A DNA stretch of 64,000 bases from Insolitispirillum peregrinum. Its GTDB lineage: Bacteria; Pseudomonadota; Alphaproteobacteria; Rhodospirillales; Rhodospirillaceae. The notes beneath the pieces are model-generated. The model was given only the letters and a program-made list of their open reading frames with translations, made no database searches and was not told the origin of the DNA. Positions 52,870-62,093 of the stretch are shown one piece after another (the stretch's first letter is position 1; every line of letters starts with the position of its first letter). Where the stretch lies: positions 1 through 64,000 of the forward strand of contig NZ_FTOA01000009.1 in NCBI RefSeq assembly GCF_900156605.1. The letters are read 5' to 3'. The translations under genes were made by a program, and so were the position numbers.

Positions 52870-54357
52870 ATGATCCGCACCGGAGAACAGTACCGCGAGT
52901 CGATCCGCGATGGCCGCGAGGTGTCGATCAATGGCGAGGTGGTGCGCGATGTTCCTTCGCACCCGATGTTCAAGCCGCTGGTCGATATCCGCGCCCGTAT
53001 CTATGACATGCAGCATGATCCGGCCCATGCCCACCTGATGACCTATCAGGAAGGCGACGAAACCAGCGCCATCGCCAACCGCCTGCCGCTGGTGCAGGCC
53101 GACTGGTGGGACAAGCGGCGGGCCACCGATGCCATTCTGGATACCGTCGGCGGGGTGGTGACGCGGGTTGGCGATGAAACGGTTGGCGAGATGTGGTCGC
53201 TGTTCGACGGGCAGGACATCCTGAACGATGTCGATCCCCAGTTCGCCCGCAACATTCGTGACCACATTCATCATGTCCTGCACCGCGACCCGTTTCATGT
53301 GTCGGCCAATACCGACCCCAAGGGCGACCGCTCGCGGCCTCCCTACGAGCAGGACCCGGACATGCTGTTGCATGTGGTGCGGGAAACCGATGCCGGGCTG
53401 GTGGTGCGCGGGGCGAAATATGAAACGGCGGCAGCCTATGCCAATCAGGCGTTTACCAAGCCGACCATTGCCGACTGGGGCGATGCTGCCTGTTCCGATT
53501 ACGCGCTGGGCTTTATCTGTGACCTGTCTTCCCCCGGCCTGAAATTCCTCTGCCGTACCGGCTTTGCCGGTCGGGGTGCGCCCGAAGACTATCCGCTGTC
53601 CAGCCGCTTTGACGAGATCGAGTCGCTGGTGGTGTTCGATGACGTGCTGGTGCCGTGGGAAAACGTGCTGTTTTACCGCCATACCCGGGCGGCGCAGTTC
53701 ATCCGCGCCACCCTGCACCGCTATTCGGCCTTTGCCTTTGTGCAGCGGTTGCTGAAGCAGGCCGACCTGCTGATCGGAACCGCCCTGCTGAGCGTGCGCC
53801 AGACCGGGCTGGAGGGGCGCAGCGCCGTGCAGGAAAAGCTGGCGCAACTGGCCGTCTACCGCGAAGGCATCCACGCCCATCTGACCGCGGCTATCACCCT
53901 GGGGGAACGCAGCCCGGCGGGCTTGCTGATGCCCAATCAGTCGTTGCTGTATGCCGGGCGGGTGCTGGCCTGCGGACAATTGCCGCAGATGATGCACCTC
54001 GCCCGTGAACTGTGCGGCGGACAGGTGTGCCTGACCCCCGACGCGGCGGCGTTCCGTGATCCGGTCAGCGGTCCGTGGCTGCAAAAGTTCTATGCCACCA
54101 CCGCAGCCAATGCGGATGGGACCGGGGCCGAAGATCGTCGCCGTTTGCTGGCGCTGGCCCGTGACCTGCTGAATTCCGACTACGCCGGGCACCGGTTGAG
54201 TTTTGCGCTGTTTGCCCAGTCTCCGCCGTTTGCCCATCTGGCGGCAGTCTATCGCAGCTTTGACTGGGATGGTCCGCTGGCCTTTGTCCGGCAGGCGGCG
54301 GGCCTTGCTTCCCCCTCTCCCTCTGACGAGGGATCATCCGTATCAGGAGATCACTGA
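52870..54357 (+). CDS. FADH2-dependent monooxygenase, 4-hydroxyphenylacetate 3-hydroxylase (HpaB) family
   Basis: 495 aa matching the oxygenase component of two-component flavin monooxygenases. The acyl-CoA dehydrogenase-like fold is visible as HVSANTDPKGDRSRPPYEQD, LVVRGAKYETAAAYANQAFT and the conserved ESLVVFDDVLVPWENVLFY. Relatives hydroxylate 4-hydroxyphenylacetate, chlorophenols and some N-heterocycles using FADH2 from a separate reductase. No reductase (HpaC-like) gene is present in the window. GGAGG precedes the ATG. It is translated just after the importer ATPase and is followed by RidA and DUF1028 genes. Confidence 0.9.
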   Translation: MIRTGEQYRESIRDGREVSINGEVVRDVPSHPMFKPLVDIRARIYDMQHDPAHAHLMTYQEGDETSAIANRLPLVQADWWDKRRATDAILDTVGGVVTRVGDETVGEMWSLFDGQDILNDVDPQFARNIRDHIHHVLHRDPFHVSANTDPKGDRSRPPYEQDPDMLLHVVRETDAGLVVRGAKYETAAAYANQAFTKPTIADWGDAACSDYALGFICDLSSPGLKFLCRTGFAGRGAPEDYPLSSRFDEIESLVVFDDVLVPWENVLFYRHTRAAQFIRATLHRYSAFAFVQRLLKQADLLIGTALLSVRQTGLEGRSAVQEKLAQLAVYREGIHAHLTAAITLGERSPAGLLMPNQSLLYAGRVLACGQLPQMMHLARELCGGQVCLTPDAAAFRDPVSGPWLQKFYATTAANADGTGAEDRRRLLALARDLLNSDYAGHRLSFALFAQSPPFAHLAAVYRSFDWDGPLAFVRQAAGLASPSPSDEGSSVSGDH

Positions 54358-54360
54358 ATC

Positions 54361-54774
54361 ATGCGTCATACCCGCATCCGTATGTTCAACACCCGCGACA
54401 CCTATCCGAACCAGAAGCTGGACAACGACCTGTGTCAGACAGTGGTTGCCAAGGGCAGCATGGTGTTCGTGCGCGGGCAGATCGGCCAAAACCTCGATAC
54501 CTCGGAAAGCGTGGCGATCGGCGATGCTGCCGGGCAGGCCGAGCAGGCGATGCACAACATCCAGATGCTGCTGGCCGAGGCCGGGGCCGAGCTGGAAGAC
54601 ATCTGCAAGATCACCATCTATCTGACCGATCCGCGCTACCGCGAAGATGTCTACTGCACCGTTGGCCGCTGGTTGAAAGGCGTGTTCCCGGTGTCTACCG
54701 GGCTGGTGGTGTCGGCATTGGCCCGCCCGGAATGGCTGGTGGAAATCGATGTCATTGCGGTGATCCCGGAATAA
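54361..54774 (+). CDS. RidA/YjgF/UK114 family protein, variant without the usual Arg
   Basis: 137 aa. The fold is recognisable from AAGQAEQAMHNIQMLLAEAG, the IYLTDPRYREDVY strand and the end PEWLVEIDVIAVIP. Canonical RidA deaminates reactive imines using an Arg (R105 in E. coli, in PARS), but here the equivalent segment is FPVST, with no Arg. Such Rid proteins are often pathway-specific. It lies four bases after the HpaB-family gene and probably acts on an enamine or imine, or binds an intermediate, in the same pathway. Confidence 0.88.
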   Translation: MRHTRIRMFNTRDTYPNQKLDNDLCQTVVAKGSMVFVRGQIGQNLDTSESVAIGDAAGQAEQAMHNIQMLLAEAGAELEDICKITIYLTDPRYREDVYCTVGRWLKGVFPVSTGLVVSALARPEWLVEIDVIAVIPE

Positions 54775-54794
54775 CGCGCAAGGAGGGAAAGATC

Positions 54795-55475
54795 ATGACC
54801 TTTTCCGTTCTGGGCCGGTGTGGACGCACCGGCCAGATGGGGATGGCGATTTCGTCGTCTTCCCCGGCGGTGGCGGCCCGCTGTGCGTGGGCCGAGGCCG
54901 GAGTCGGGGTGGTGGCAACGCAGAACATCACCGATCCCGCACTGGGGGCCAAGGGACTGGCGGCGATGGCGGGTGGAGCCGATGCCGGGCAGGCGCTGGC
55001 GCAACTGGTCGCCAGCGCGCCGTTCATCGACTATCGCCAACTATTGTTGCTGGATGCGAGCGGTCGGACGGCGCAGTTCTCCGGCACGCAGACGTTGGGA
55101 ACGCACGCGGTGGCCGAAGGCGAGCAGGTGATCTGCGGAGGCAACATGCTGGCCAGTCCGATGGTTCCGGCGGCGATGGTGGCGGCGTTCGAGGCCGACC
55201 CGGACCTGCTGCTGCCGGAGCGTTTGCTGCGGGCGCTGGAGGCCGGACTGGCGGCGGGCGGCGAGGCCGGGCCGGTACATTCCGCCGGGCTGCTGGTGGT
55301 GGATCAGGATTGCTGGCCGCTGGTCGAGCTGCGGGTGGACTGGCAGGATGACGCCCCGCTGGCTGCTTTGCGCAAAGCATGGCAGATTTATCAGCCACAA
55401 ATGAATGATTATGTGATGCGGGCCAAAGACCCTCGTCAGGCTCCCGGCTATGGCGTACCGGGGGATGACAGATGA
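54795..55475 (+). CDS. DUF1028 family protein, putative Ntn-type hydrolase
   Basis: 226 aa starting MTFSVLGRCGRTGQMGMAIS, the hallmark DUF1028 opening; AEAGVGVVATQNITDPALGA and GEQVICGGNMLA also match. The family has an Ntn-hydrolase-like fold in which the residue after Met (Thr2) could be the nucleophile. That suggests amide or peptide bond hydrolysis, but no activity is established for this member. AGGAGG lies eight bases ahead of the ATG. Adjacency to RidA and HpaB-family genes suggests a ring-opening or deamidation step. Confidence 0.85.
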   Translation: MTFSVLGRCGRTGQMGMAISSSSPAVAARCAWAEAGVGVVATQNITDPALGAKGLAAMAGGADAGQALAQLVASAPFIDYRQLLLLDASGRTAQFSGTQTLGTHAVAEGEQVICGGNMLASPMVPAAMVAAFEADPDLLLPERLLRALEAGLAAGGEAGPVHSAGLLVVDQDCWPLVELRVDWQDDAPLAALRKAWQIYQPQMNDYVMRAKDPRQAPGYGVPGDDR

Positions 55476-55485
55476 AAGACGGGCG

Positions 55486-56427
55486 ATGCGGTTTACCTTT
55501 CGACAACTGGAATACTTCGTTGCCGCTGGGGAAACCGGCAGCATCACCCTTGCCGCCGAGCGGATCAACATTTCCCAGCCGTCGATTTCCTCGGCGATTT
55601 CACAGCTGGAGGCCGAACTGGGCGTCCAGCTGTTTGTTCGTCACCATGCACAAGGGCTGTCGCTGACCCCGGCGGGCAAGCGGCTGCTGCGTGAAGCCAA
55701 AGAGCTGCTGTCGCAGGCGCTGAATCTCTATGACAGCGTGTCGGATGTGACGGCGGAAATTCGCGGGACACTGTCGGTCGGTTGCATGGTGACGATGGCC
55801 CCGATGATCATGCCCGAGCTGTGCTATTCCTTTTGCGCCTCGTTCCCGCGTACCAGCATCAGCCAGACCGTTGCCAGTCAGGAAGCGCTGATCGAAGGCT
55901 TGCGGCGGGCGGAGATTGATCTGGCCCTGCTGTATGACCTCGACATTCCCAAGGATATCGAGTTTGAACCGCTGGTCAGTCTGCCGCCCTATGTGCAGTT
56001 GTCCGAAACCCATCCGCTGGCCAACCACAGTCGTCTGGGCCTGAGCGATCTGGTCGGGGAACCGCTGATCCTGCTCGACCTGCCGCTCAGTCGGGAATAT
56101 TTCCTGCAACTGTTTGCCAGCCAGAGCCTGACGCCGTGCATCGGCGCGCGCACGCCTTACCCGGATATGCTGCGCACAATGGTCGCCAACGGTCACGGCT
56201 ATGGGCTGGCCAACGTCCGCCCGAAAGCCGATCTGGCGCTGGACGGGCGGCGGCTGGTGCGGGTGCCGCTGGCCGGGTCGTTGCGGCCGATGCGCATCTG
56301 TGTGGCCACCCTCGGCAACCTGCGCCCCAGCAGGCTGGCGCAGGCGTTCGAGAACCACTGCAAGACTTTTATCTCGGATGGTTACATTCCGGGGATGGTG
56401 CCGCCCCGGATGGATACCCGCGCCTGA
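55486..56427 (+). CDS. LysR-family transcriptional regulator
   Basis: 313 aa starting MRFTFRQLEYFVAAG; an ATG at 55465 inside the DUF1028 gene is an alternative. The winged helix-turn-helix is GSITLAAERINISQPSISSA with ISQLEAELGVQLF, followed by an effector domain. It is the last gene of the importer-HpaB-RidA-DUF1028 string on the plus strand, and is the obvious candidate regulator of that cluster and perhaps of the nearby amine dehydrogenase and aldehyde dehydrogenase genes. Confidence 0.9.
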   Translation: MRFTFRQLEYFVAAGETGSITLAAERINISQPSISSAISQLEAELGVQLFVRHHAQGLSLTPAGKRLLREAKELLSQALNLYDSVSDVTAEIRGTLSVGCMVTMAPMIMPELCYSFCASFPRTSISQTVASQEALIEGLRRAEIDLALLYDLDIPKDIEFEPLVSLPPYVQLSETHPLANHSRLGLSDLVGEPLILLDLPLSREYFLQLFASQSLTPCIGARTPYPDMLRTMVANGHGYGLANVRPKADLALDGRRLVRVPLAGSLRPMRICVATLGNLRPSRLAQAFENHCKTFISDGYIPGMVPPRMDTRA

Positions 56428-56431
56428 AGTC

Positions 56432-58396
56432 TCAGGAAGGCTCCTTCAGGGCCGCTTTCACCTCGGCGATCACCGGTTGCCAGTCTCCGGCGGTGGTTTG
56501 ACGGAACATCCGCATCGTCGGGTACCACTGACCGCCGGGAAGCGGCCAGCGCCAGTCGGCATCAAAGGGCAACAGCAGCCAGGTTGGCACCCCCAGCGCC
56601 GCCGCCATGTGGGCGGTGGAATTGTCGATGGTGATCACCAGATCCATCGCCGCCACCTGTGCGGCAAAGGCATCCAGATCGCTCATCTGGTCAATGGCCG
56701 GATCAACACGCACTGCCGGGCCGATGGCGTCGGCCAACCGGACCGGATCGCCATATTGCAGGCTGACGAAGGCTGTTGCGTCTGTTTCGCCGTCGGCGAG
56801 GCTGGCGAGCAGGGCGGGAGGGATCGACCTCCGGGTGCCGGTGCGGCGAGACGAGGTCATCCACGACAGGCCGATCCGCCGCTGTCCACCATACTGCTGG
56901 CGCAGGGCATCGCGGCGGGCGTCGTCGCAGCGCAGGAATTGCTCCGGCAGCCATGCGGCCTGTTGCCCGTGCAGCCCCAGCAAGCCCGGCAAATCCCCAC
57001 AGGCGCATTCAACCGCCACATCGGCGGGGGGCTGGTCGGTTGCCGACAGGATGGTCACGTCGGGGAATGACCGTTGCAGCAGCGGTTGTAAACGGGGATC
57101 ACAGTGCAGGGCCACCGCCTGCCCGCGCGCCAGCACGGCGGGGAGCAGACCGGCGAACATGATTTCATCGCCAATGCCCTGTTCCGGGGCGATCAGCAGG
57201 CGCGCGCCGCTCACCGGAAAGGCATCGGGCAGCAGGGTGGGGTAGCGGGGGACCGGGCTGCCATGGGGGTTGCGTCGTTTCCGCCAGCCATACAGACGCC
57301 AGCCAAGGGCGTATTCGCCGCTTCTCAGCAGGGCAAGGGCAAAGTTGAAGCGAATCTCCGGGTGATGGGGGGCCAGGTGTTCGGCCTGCCGCAGCAGGGC
57401 GAGGGCGTCGTCCTGCTGTCCCAGCGCCAGCAGGCACACAGCCAGCGAGCACAGGATTTCGATTTGCTCCGGTTGCAGGGCAAGAGCCTGCCGCAACGCC
57501 TGTTCGGCGGCCTGCGGCTGATTGTCTTCCTGCAGGGCGGCGCCCAGATTGCACAGCGCCATCGCATAGTCCGGGCGCACGACCAGCGCCGCCCGTGCCG
57601 AGGTCACCGCATCGGCAGGCCGCCCGCAGGCCAGCAGGGCGGCGCTGCGGTTGCTGAGGGCTTCGGGGTGGTCGGGGGCAAAGGTGATCGCCTGCTCCAG
57701 CAGGCCCAGCGCCTCCTCGTGCTGCTCGCGTTCTTGCAGCAGCCGCGCCAGATTGTACAGGCCGTCAGCATCCTGCGGGCGATAGCGCACGGCCAGTGTC
57801 CAGGCGGTGATGGCTTCGGTGTTCTGGCCGGTGGAGGTCAGAATTTCAGCCAGCAGGCGGTGCAGCCAGCCGAGGGTCTGCGGCGGGCTGGCCCCGCTGT
57901 CGGCGATGGCATGGCGTAGCTGCGACAGGGCGAGGGCGGGCGGCAGTTCCCGCAAGGCCGTGGTCAGGTCAGCAATCACCGCCCCGCTTGTGGTGCCGGT
58001 GCGCAGCAGATCAAGGTACAGGGCCACCGCTGCCGCCGGTTGTCCGGCCAGATGCAGGGCGGCGGCCTGTTTGTGGATCAGGCGCGCGGCGTGGGGCGAC
58101 GGGTTGGCCGCCCGCCGAAAGGCTTCGGCGGCCCCGGCGTATTCGTGCAGGGCATGCAGAATGTCACCCAGCAGTTCAAGGGCGGCGGCATGGTCGGGGT
58201 CGATCTGCAAAATGCGCAGACAGGCATCGGTGGCCGGGTCGAACTGCCCGCGTCGGCACCACAGGACCGCCTGCAAATTCAGGGCGGGCAGATGGTCGGG
58301 CTGGTCGGCGAGCAAGGCGGTACACAGTGCCATCGCCTGATCGAACTTCTGGTTCTGAAAGGCGGCAACGGCCTGTTGAAAGCGCGGTTCTGGCAC
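56432..58396 (-). CDS. TPR protein with C-terminal GT9-like glycosyltransferase domain
   Basis: About 654 aa. The first 360 or so residues are tandem TPR repeats (for example AALELLGDILHALHEYAGAA and DGLYNLARLLQEREQHEEAL). The C-terminal part resembles heptosyltransferase-type GT-B domains, with APEQGIGDEIMFAGLLP and ITIDNSTAHMAAALGVPTWL. A GTG at 58396 with GGAG seven bases ahead is preferred to a GTG at 58426. Such fusions are thought to modify proteins or surface glycans. It interrupts the catabolic region on the opposite strand and may be unrelated to it. Confidence 0.8.
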   Translation of the reverse strand: MPEPRFQQAVAAFQNQKFDQAMALCTALLADQPDHLPALNLQAVLWCRRGQFDPATDACLRILQIDPDHAAALELLGDILHALHEYAGAAEAFRRAANPSPHAARLIHKQAAALHLAGQPAAAVALYLDLLRTGTTSGAVIADLTTALRELPPALALSQLRHAIADSGASPPQTLGWLHRLLAEILTSTGQNTEAITAWTLAVRYRPQDADGLYNLARLLQEREQHEEALGLLEQAITFAPDHPEALSNRSAALLACGRPADAVTSARAALVVRPDYAMALCNLGAALQEDNQPQAAEQALRQALALQPEQIEILCSLAVCLLALGQQDDALALLRQAEHLAPHHPEIRFNFALALLRSGEYALGWRLYGWRKRRNPHGSPVPRYPTLLPDAFPVSGARLLIAPEQGIGDEIMFAGLLPAVLARGQAVALHCDPRLQPLLQRSFPDVTILSATDQPPADVAVECACGDLPGLLGLHGQQAAWLPEQFLRCDDARRDALRQQYGGQRRIGLSWMTSSRRTGTRRSIPPALLASLADGETDATAFVSLQYGDPVRLADAIGPAVRVDPAIDQMSDLDAFAAQVAAMDLVITIDNSTAHMAAALGVPTWLLLPFDADWRWPLPGGQWYPTMRMFRQTTAGDWQPVIAEVKAALKEPS

Positions 58397-58676
58397 CAGT
58401 CTTCTCCGTTGAAACGTTCTGAACACTGATACGACCGTCCGGCCTTGTCCGGTCTGGACCGCATGGATGCACGTCTTTGGAAAAACCTAATCAAGACCGA
58501 ATTAAATCATAATTTCGCTGCCCCGGTCCCTTCAGTAGAAGGGGTACAGGGCCTCAGCCATGCGGGCTGATCCTCTGGAGAGTGCGCCCCCCCCCTTGCG
58601 GGGTGGCCAGCCCTCCATCCCCCCTGTTATTCCGGCAAATATGTCGCCACAGGTGACACACACAAGGATGCCGCGC

Positions 58677-59903
58677 ATGTCAGTAGAACACGTCGATACC
58701 CTCATCATCGGTGGCGGTCAGGCCGGATTGGCGATGAGCGAACATTTGCGCGCCGAAGGCGTGCCGCATCTGGTCCTCGAACGGCACCGGATTGCCGAAC
58801 GCTGGCGGTCCGAGCGGTGGGAGTCGCTGGTGGCCAATGGCCCGGCGTGGCATGACCGCTATTCCAGCAAGACCTTTGATCACATTGACCCGGACGGCTT
58901 TGCTCCGGCCAGCATGATTGTTGACTATCTGGAAGAGCACGCCCGCCAGATCGAGGCGCCGGTTCGCTGCGGTGTCGAAGTGACCCGCGTCACCCGCAAG
59001 GCTGACGGCAGCGGATTCGATGTCGAGACCTCGCAGGGGGCGATCAGTGCGCGCTCGGTGGTGGCGGCGACCGGGCCGTTCCAGCGGCCCCTGATCCCGA
59101 CCGTTGTGCCTGAAACGGCTGGACTGATGCAGCTCCACTCGGCGCAATACCGCAACCCGGCGCAGTTGCCACAGGGCAATGTGCTGGTGATCGGCGCCGG
59201 ATCGTCGGGGGTGCAGATTGCCGATGAACTGCAACGGGCGGGCAAGCAGGTCTACCTGTCGGTCGGCCCGCATGACCGGCCGCCGCGTCGCTATCGCGGC
59301 AAGGATTTCGTCTGGTGGCTGGGGGCGTTGGGCCTGTGGAATGCCGAAGCCTGCGAACCGGCGATGGAACATGTCACCATCGCGGTCAGTGGCGCACATG
59401 GGGGGCACACGGTCGATTTCCGCGCTCTGGCCGAACAGGGGATCACCCTGCTGGGGCGGGCCGAGCAGTTTGCCGATGGGGTGATGCACTTTGCGCCCGA
59501 TCTGGCGCGCTCGATTGCGGGCGGGGATGCCAACTATCTGTCGATGCTTGATGCGGCGGACGCCTATATTGCCCGCGAAGGGCTGGACTTCCCCGAAGAA
59601 CCGGACGCCCGGCTGATGCGCCCCGATCCGGCCTGTGTGCAACATCCGCTTGAACAGCTTGATCTGGCCGCTGCCGGGATCACCACCATTCTGTGGGCGA
59701 CCGGCTATGGCCTTGATTTCGGCTGGTTGCAGGTGGACAGCTTTGACGACAAGGGCCGTCCGGTCCATCAGCGGGGGGTGTCGCCGGTGCCGGGGCTGTA
59801 CTTCCTCGGGCTGGCGTGGTTGTCCCGTCGGGCGTCGCCGTTTATCTGGGGCGTGTGGCATGACGCCAAATATCTGGCCGGGCAGATTGCCGCCAGCCGG
59901 TAA
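58677..59903 (+). CDS. FAD/NAD(P)H-dependent monooxygenase, FMO/YUCCA-like
   Basis: 408 aa. FAD motif GGGQAGLAMSEHL near residue 10, conserved RWxSLVANGPAWHDRY region, an NADPH motif GAGSSGVQIADEL near 170, and a late LWATGYGLDFGWL followed by GLYFLGLAWLSRRASPFIWG. Flavin-containing and Baeyer-Villiger-type enzymes of this group oxidise N, S or carbonyl groups. The start at 58677 has AAGG upstream; an ATG at 58668 is possible. It lies 49 bases before the second amine dehydrogenase gene, so N-oxidation in the same pathway is plausible. The 280 bases upstream, back to the TPR gene, hold no gene. Confidence 0.85.
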   Translation: MSVEHVDTLIIGGGQAGLAMSEHLRAEGVPHLVLERHRIAERWRSERWESLVANGPAWHDRYSSKTFDHIDPDGFAPASMIVDYLEEHARQIEAPVRCGVEVTRVTRKADGSGFDVETSQGAISARSVVAATGPFQRPLIPTVVPETAGLMQLHSAQYRNPAQLPQGNVLVIGAGSSGVQIADELQRAGKQVYLSVGPHDRPPRRYRGKDFVWWLGALGLWNAEACEPAMEHVTIAVSGAHGGHTVDFRALAEQGITLLGRAEQFADGVMHFAPDLARSIAGGDANYLSMLDAADAYIAREGLDFPEEPDARLMRPDPACVQHPLEQLDLAAAGITTILWATGYGLDFGWLQVDSFDDKGRPVHQRGVSPVPGLYFLGLAWLSRRASPFIWGVWHDAKYLAGQIAASR

Positions 59904-59952
59904 GCCTGTTTTTCTCCGCCCGCTTTTCCCCCGATGACCACAGGAGACATTC

Positions 59953-62070
59953 ATGGAGGACTGGATCGCGTGGGGCCAGCCACAGGCCCGCCCCGCACGC
60001 TATGACGTCCTGTTCGAGCCGGTGAAGATCGGCCCGCTGACCGCGCGCAACCGTTTCTATCAGGTGCCGCACTGCAACGGCATGGGCTACCGCGACCCGA
60101 CGGCGCTGGCGCACATGCGCGGCATCAAGGCCGAAGGCGGCTGGGCGGTGATCTGCACCGAGCAGGTCGAACTCCATCATACCTCCGAAATCACCCCCTT
60201 CATCGAACTGCGGCTGTGGGATGACCGCGACATTCCGGCGCTGGCGCGGATGGCCGACAAGATCCACGAACACGGCGCACTGGCCGGGATCGAGCTGGCC
60301 TATAACGGCATGAACGGCTCGAACCTGTACAGCCGCGAAGTCCCGATGGGGCCGGGGCATCTGCCGGTGGCGACCTTTACCTATGACCCGGTGCAGGCGC
60401 GCCAGATGAACAAGCAGGACATCCGCAACCTGCGCACATGGCATCTGCAAGCGGTCAAGCGGGCCAAAACCGCTGGCTTTGACCTGATCTATGTCTATGC
60501 CGCCCACGCGCTGGGCTTCCTGCACCACTTCCTGTCGCGCCGCTATAACCACCGCATCGACGAATACGGCGGCTCGCTGGAAAACCGCGTCCGCCTGTTG
60601 CGGGAAATCACCGAGGAAACCAAGGCCGCCGTTGGTGACACCTGTGCGGTGCCGATCCGTATTTCGGTTGATGAACTGCTGGGTGAGGGCGGCCTGTACA
60701 AGGAAGAGGTCGAAGACATGATCGGCCTGCTGGGCGACATTCCCGACCTGTGGGATGTCACGCTGGCCGGGTGGGAAAACGACAGCCAGACCTCGCGCTT
60801 TGCCGAGGAAGGGGTACAGGAGCCATTCATTGCCAACATCCGCAAGCTGACCAGCAAGCCGGTGGTCGGCGTCGGGCGCTATACCTCGGTGGACCGGATG
60901 GTCAGTCTGGTCAACAAGGGCATTCTGGACATGATCGGGGCGGCGCGTCCGTCGATTGCCGACCCGTTCCTGCCCAACAAGATCGCCGAAGGCCGCTTTG
61001 ACGATATCCGCGAATGCATCGGCTGCAACATCTGTGTGTCGGGGGATTTCACCCAGTCACCGATCCGCTGCACCCAGAACCCGACCATGGCCGAAGAATG
61101 GCGCAAGGGCTGGCACCCGGAAAAGGTCCGTCGCCACAAGACCGACAAGCCGGTGCTGATCATCGGTGGTGGTCCAGCCGGGCTGGAGGCGGCGCAGACG
61201 CTGGGCAAGCGCGGTTATGAGGTGACACTGGCCGAAGCCGGAACCGAACTGGGCGGTCGGGTGCTGAAGGAAGCCCGCCTTCCCGGTTTGTCGGCATGGG
61301 TGCGGGTGGCCGACTATCGCAAGATGCAGCTTCACCAGTTGCCGAACGTGACGCCCTATTTCGACAGTCGCCTGAGCGCCGATGACGTGCTGGGCTTTGG
61401 CATTCCGCGGGTGGTGATCGCCACCGGGGCCACCTGGCGGGCCGATGGGGTGGGGCATTTCCACACCCTGCCGGTGCCGATTGCCGACGGGGCTCAGGTG
61501 CTGTCGCCCGGCATGGTGATGGATGGTCAGCGCCCGATCGGTCGGCAGGTGGTGGTGTGGGATGACGACCACTATTACATGGGCGGCATCATGGCCGAGC
61601 TGATGGCCGACAAGGGCTATCAGGTGACCTATGTCACGCCCGCCTCCGAGGCTTCGACCTGGACCCGCAACACGCTGGAGCAACATGCCATTCAGCGGCG
61701 TCTGCTGGAAAAGGGCATCGTCATCCGCACCGCGCTGGCCCTGAGTGACATCGCACCGGACAGCGTGGGGATGAGCTGTGTCTACACTGGCCGTCGTCAC
61801 GAACTGGCCGCTGATGCGGTGGTGCTGGTGACCGCCCGCCTGCCCAATGACGCGCTGTCGGTCGAGCTGGAGGAGCGGCAGGCCGAATGGGCTGATGCCG
61901 GAATCGAAAGCGTCACCGCCATCGGGGACGCGCTGGCCCCGGCGACCATTGCCCATGCGACCTATGCCGGACGCCGCTATGCCGAAGAGCTGGACGAGGC
62001 TCCACCGGCTGAGGGCGAATTGCCGTTCAAGCGCGAGATCACCGGTCTGGTGCCGCTGGATACTCTTTAA
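59953..62070 (+). CDS. Dimethylamine dehydrogenase-type flavoprotein, paralogue 2
   Basis: 705 aa, highly similar along its length to the product of 47660-49753. The covalent-FMN Cys is C41 (VPHCNGMGYRD), the 4Fe-4S Cys cluster is CIGCNICVSGDF then CTQN, and an FAD-like domain opens with VLIIGGGPAGLEAA. Gln71 at the substrate pocket points to dimethylamine-type rather than trimethylamine-type specificity, and the catalytic Tyr182, His185 and WENDSQTSRF Asp are all present. It should oxidise a secondary amine to an imine, with electrons to ETF. A cupin gene follows after 23 bases. Confidence 0.9.
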   Translation: MEDWIAWGQPQARPARYDVLFEPVKIGPLTARNRFYQVPHCNGMGYRDPTALAHMRGIKAEGGWAVICTEQVELHHTSEITPFIELRLWDDRDIPALARMADKIHEHGALAGIELAYNGMNGSNLYSREVPMGPGHLPVATFTYDPVQARQMNKQDIRNLRTWHLQAVKRAKTAGFDLIYVYAAHALGFLHHFLSRRYNHRIDEYGGSLENRVRLLREITEETKAAVGDTCAVPIRISVDELLGEGGLYKEEVEDMIGLLGDIPDLWDVTLAGWENDSQTSRFAEEGVQEPFIANIRKLTSKPVVGVGRYTSVDRMVSLVNKGILDMIGAARPSIADPFLPNKIAEGRFDDIRECIGCNICVSGDFTQSPIRCTQNPTMAEEWRKGWHPEKVRRHKTDKPVLIIGGGPAGLEAAQTLGKRGYEVTLAEAGTELGGRVLKEARLPGLSAWVRVADYRKMQLHQLPNVTPYFDSRLSADDVLGFGIPRVVIATGATWRADGVGHFHTLPVPIADGAQVLSPGMVMDGQRPIGRQVVVWDDDHYYMGGIMAELMADKGYQVTYVTPASEASTWTRNTLEQHAIQRRLLEKGIVIRTALALSDIAPDSVGMSCVYTGRRHELAADAVVLVTARLPNDALSVELEERQAEWADAGIESVTAIGDALAPATIAHATYAGRRYAEELDEAPPAEGELPFKREITGLVPLDTL

Positions 62071-62093
62071 TTCTTCTTTTTATGGAGCGTTTG

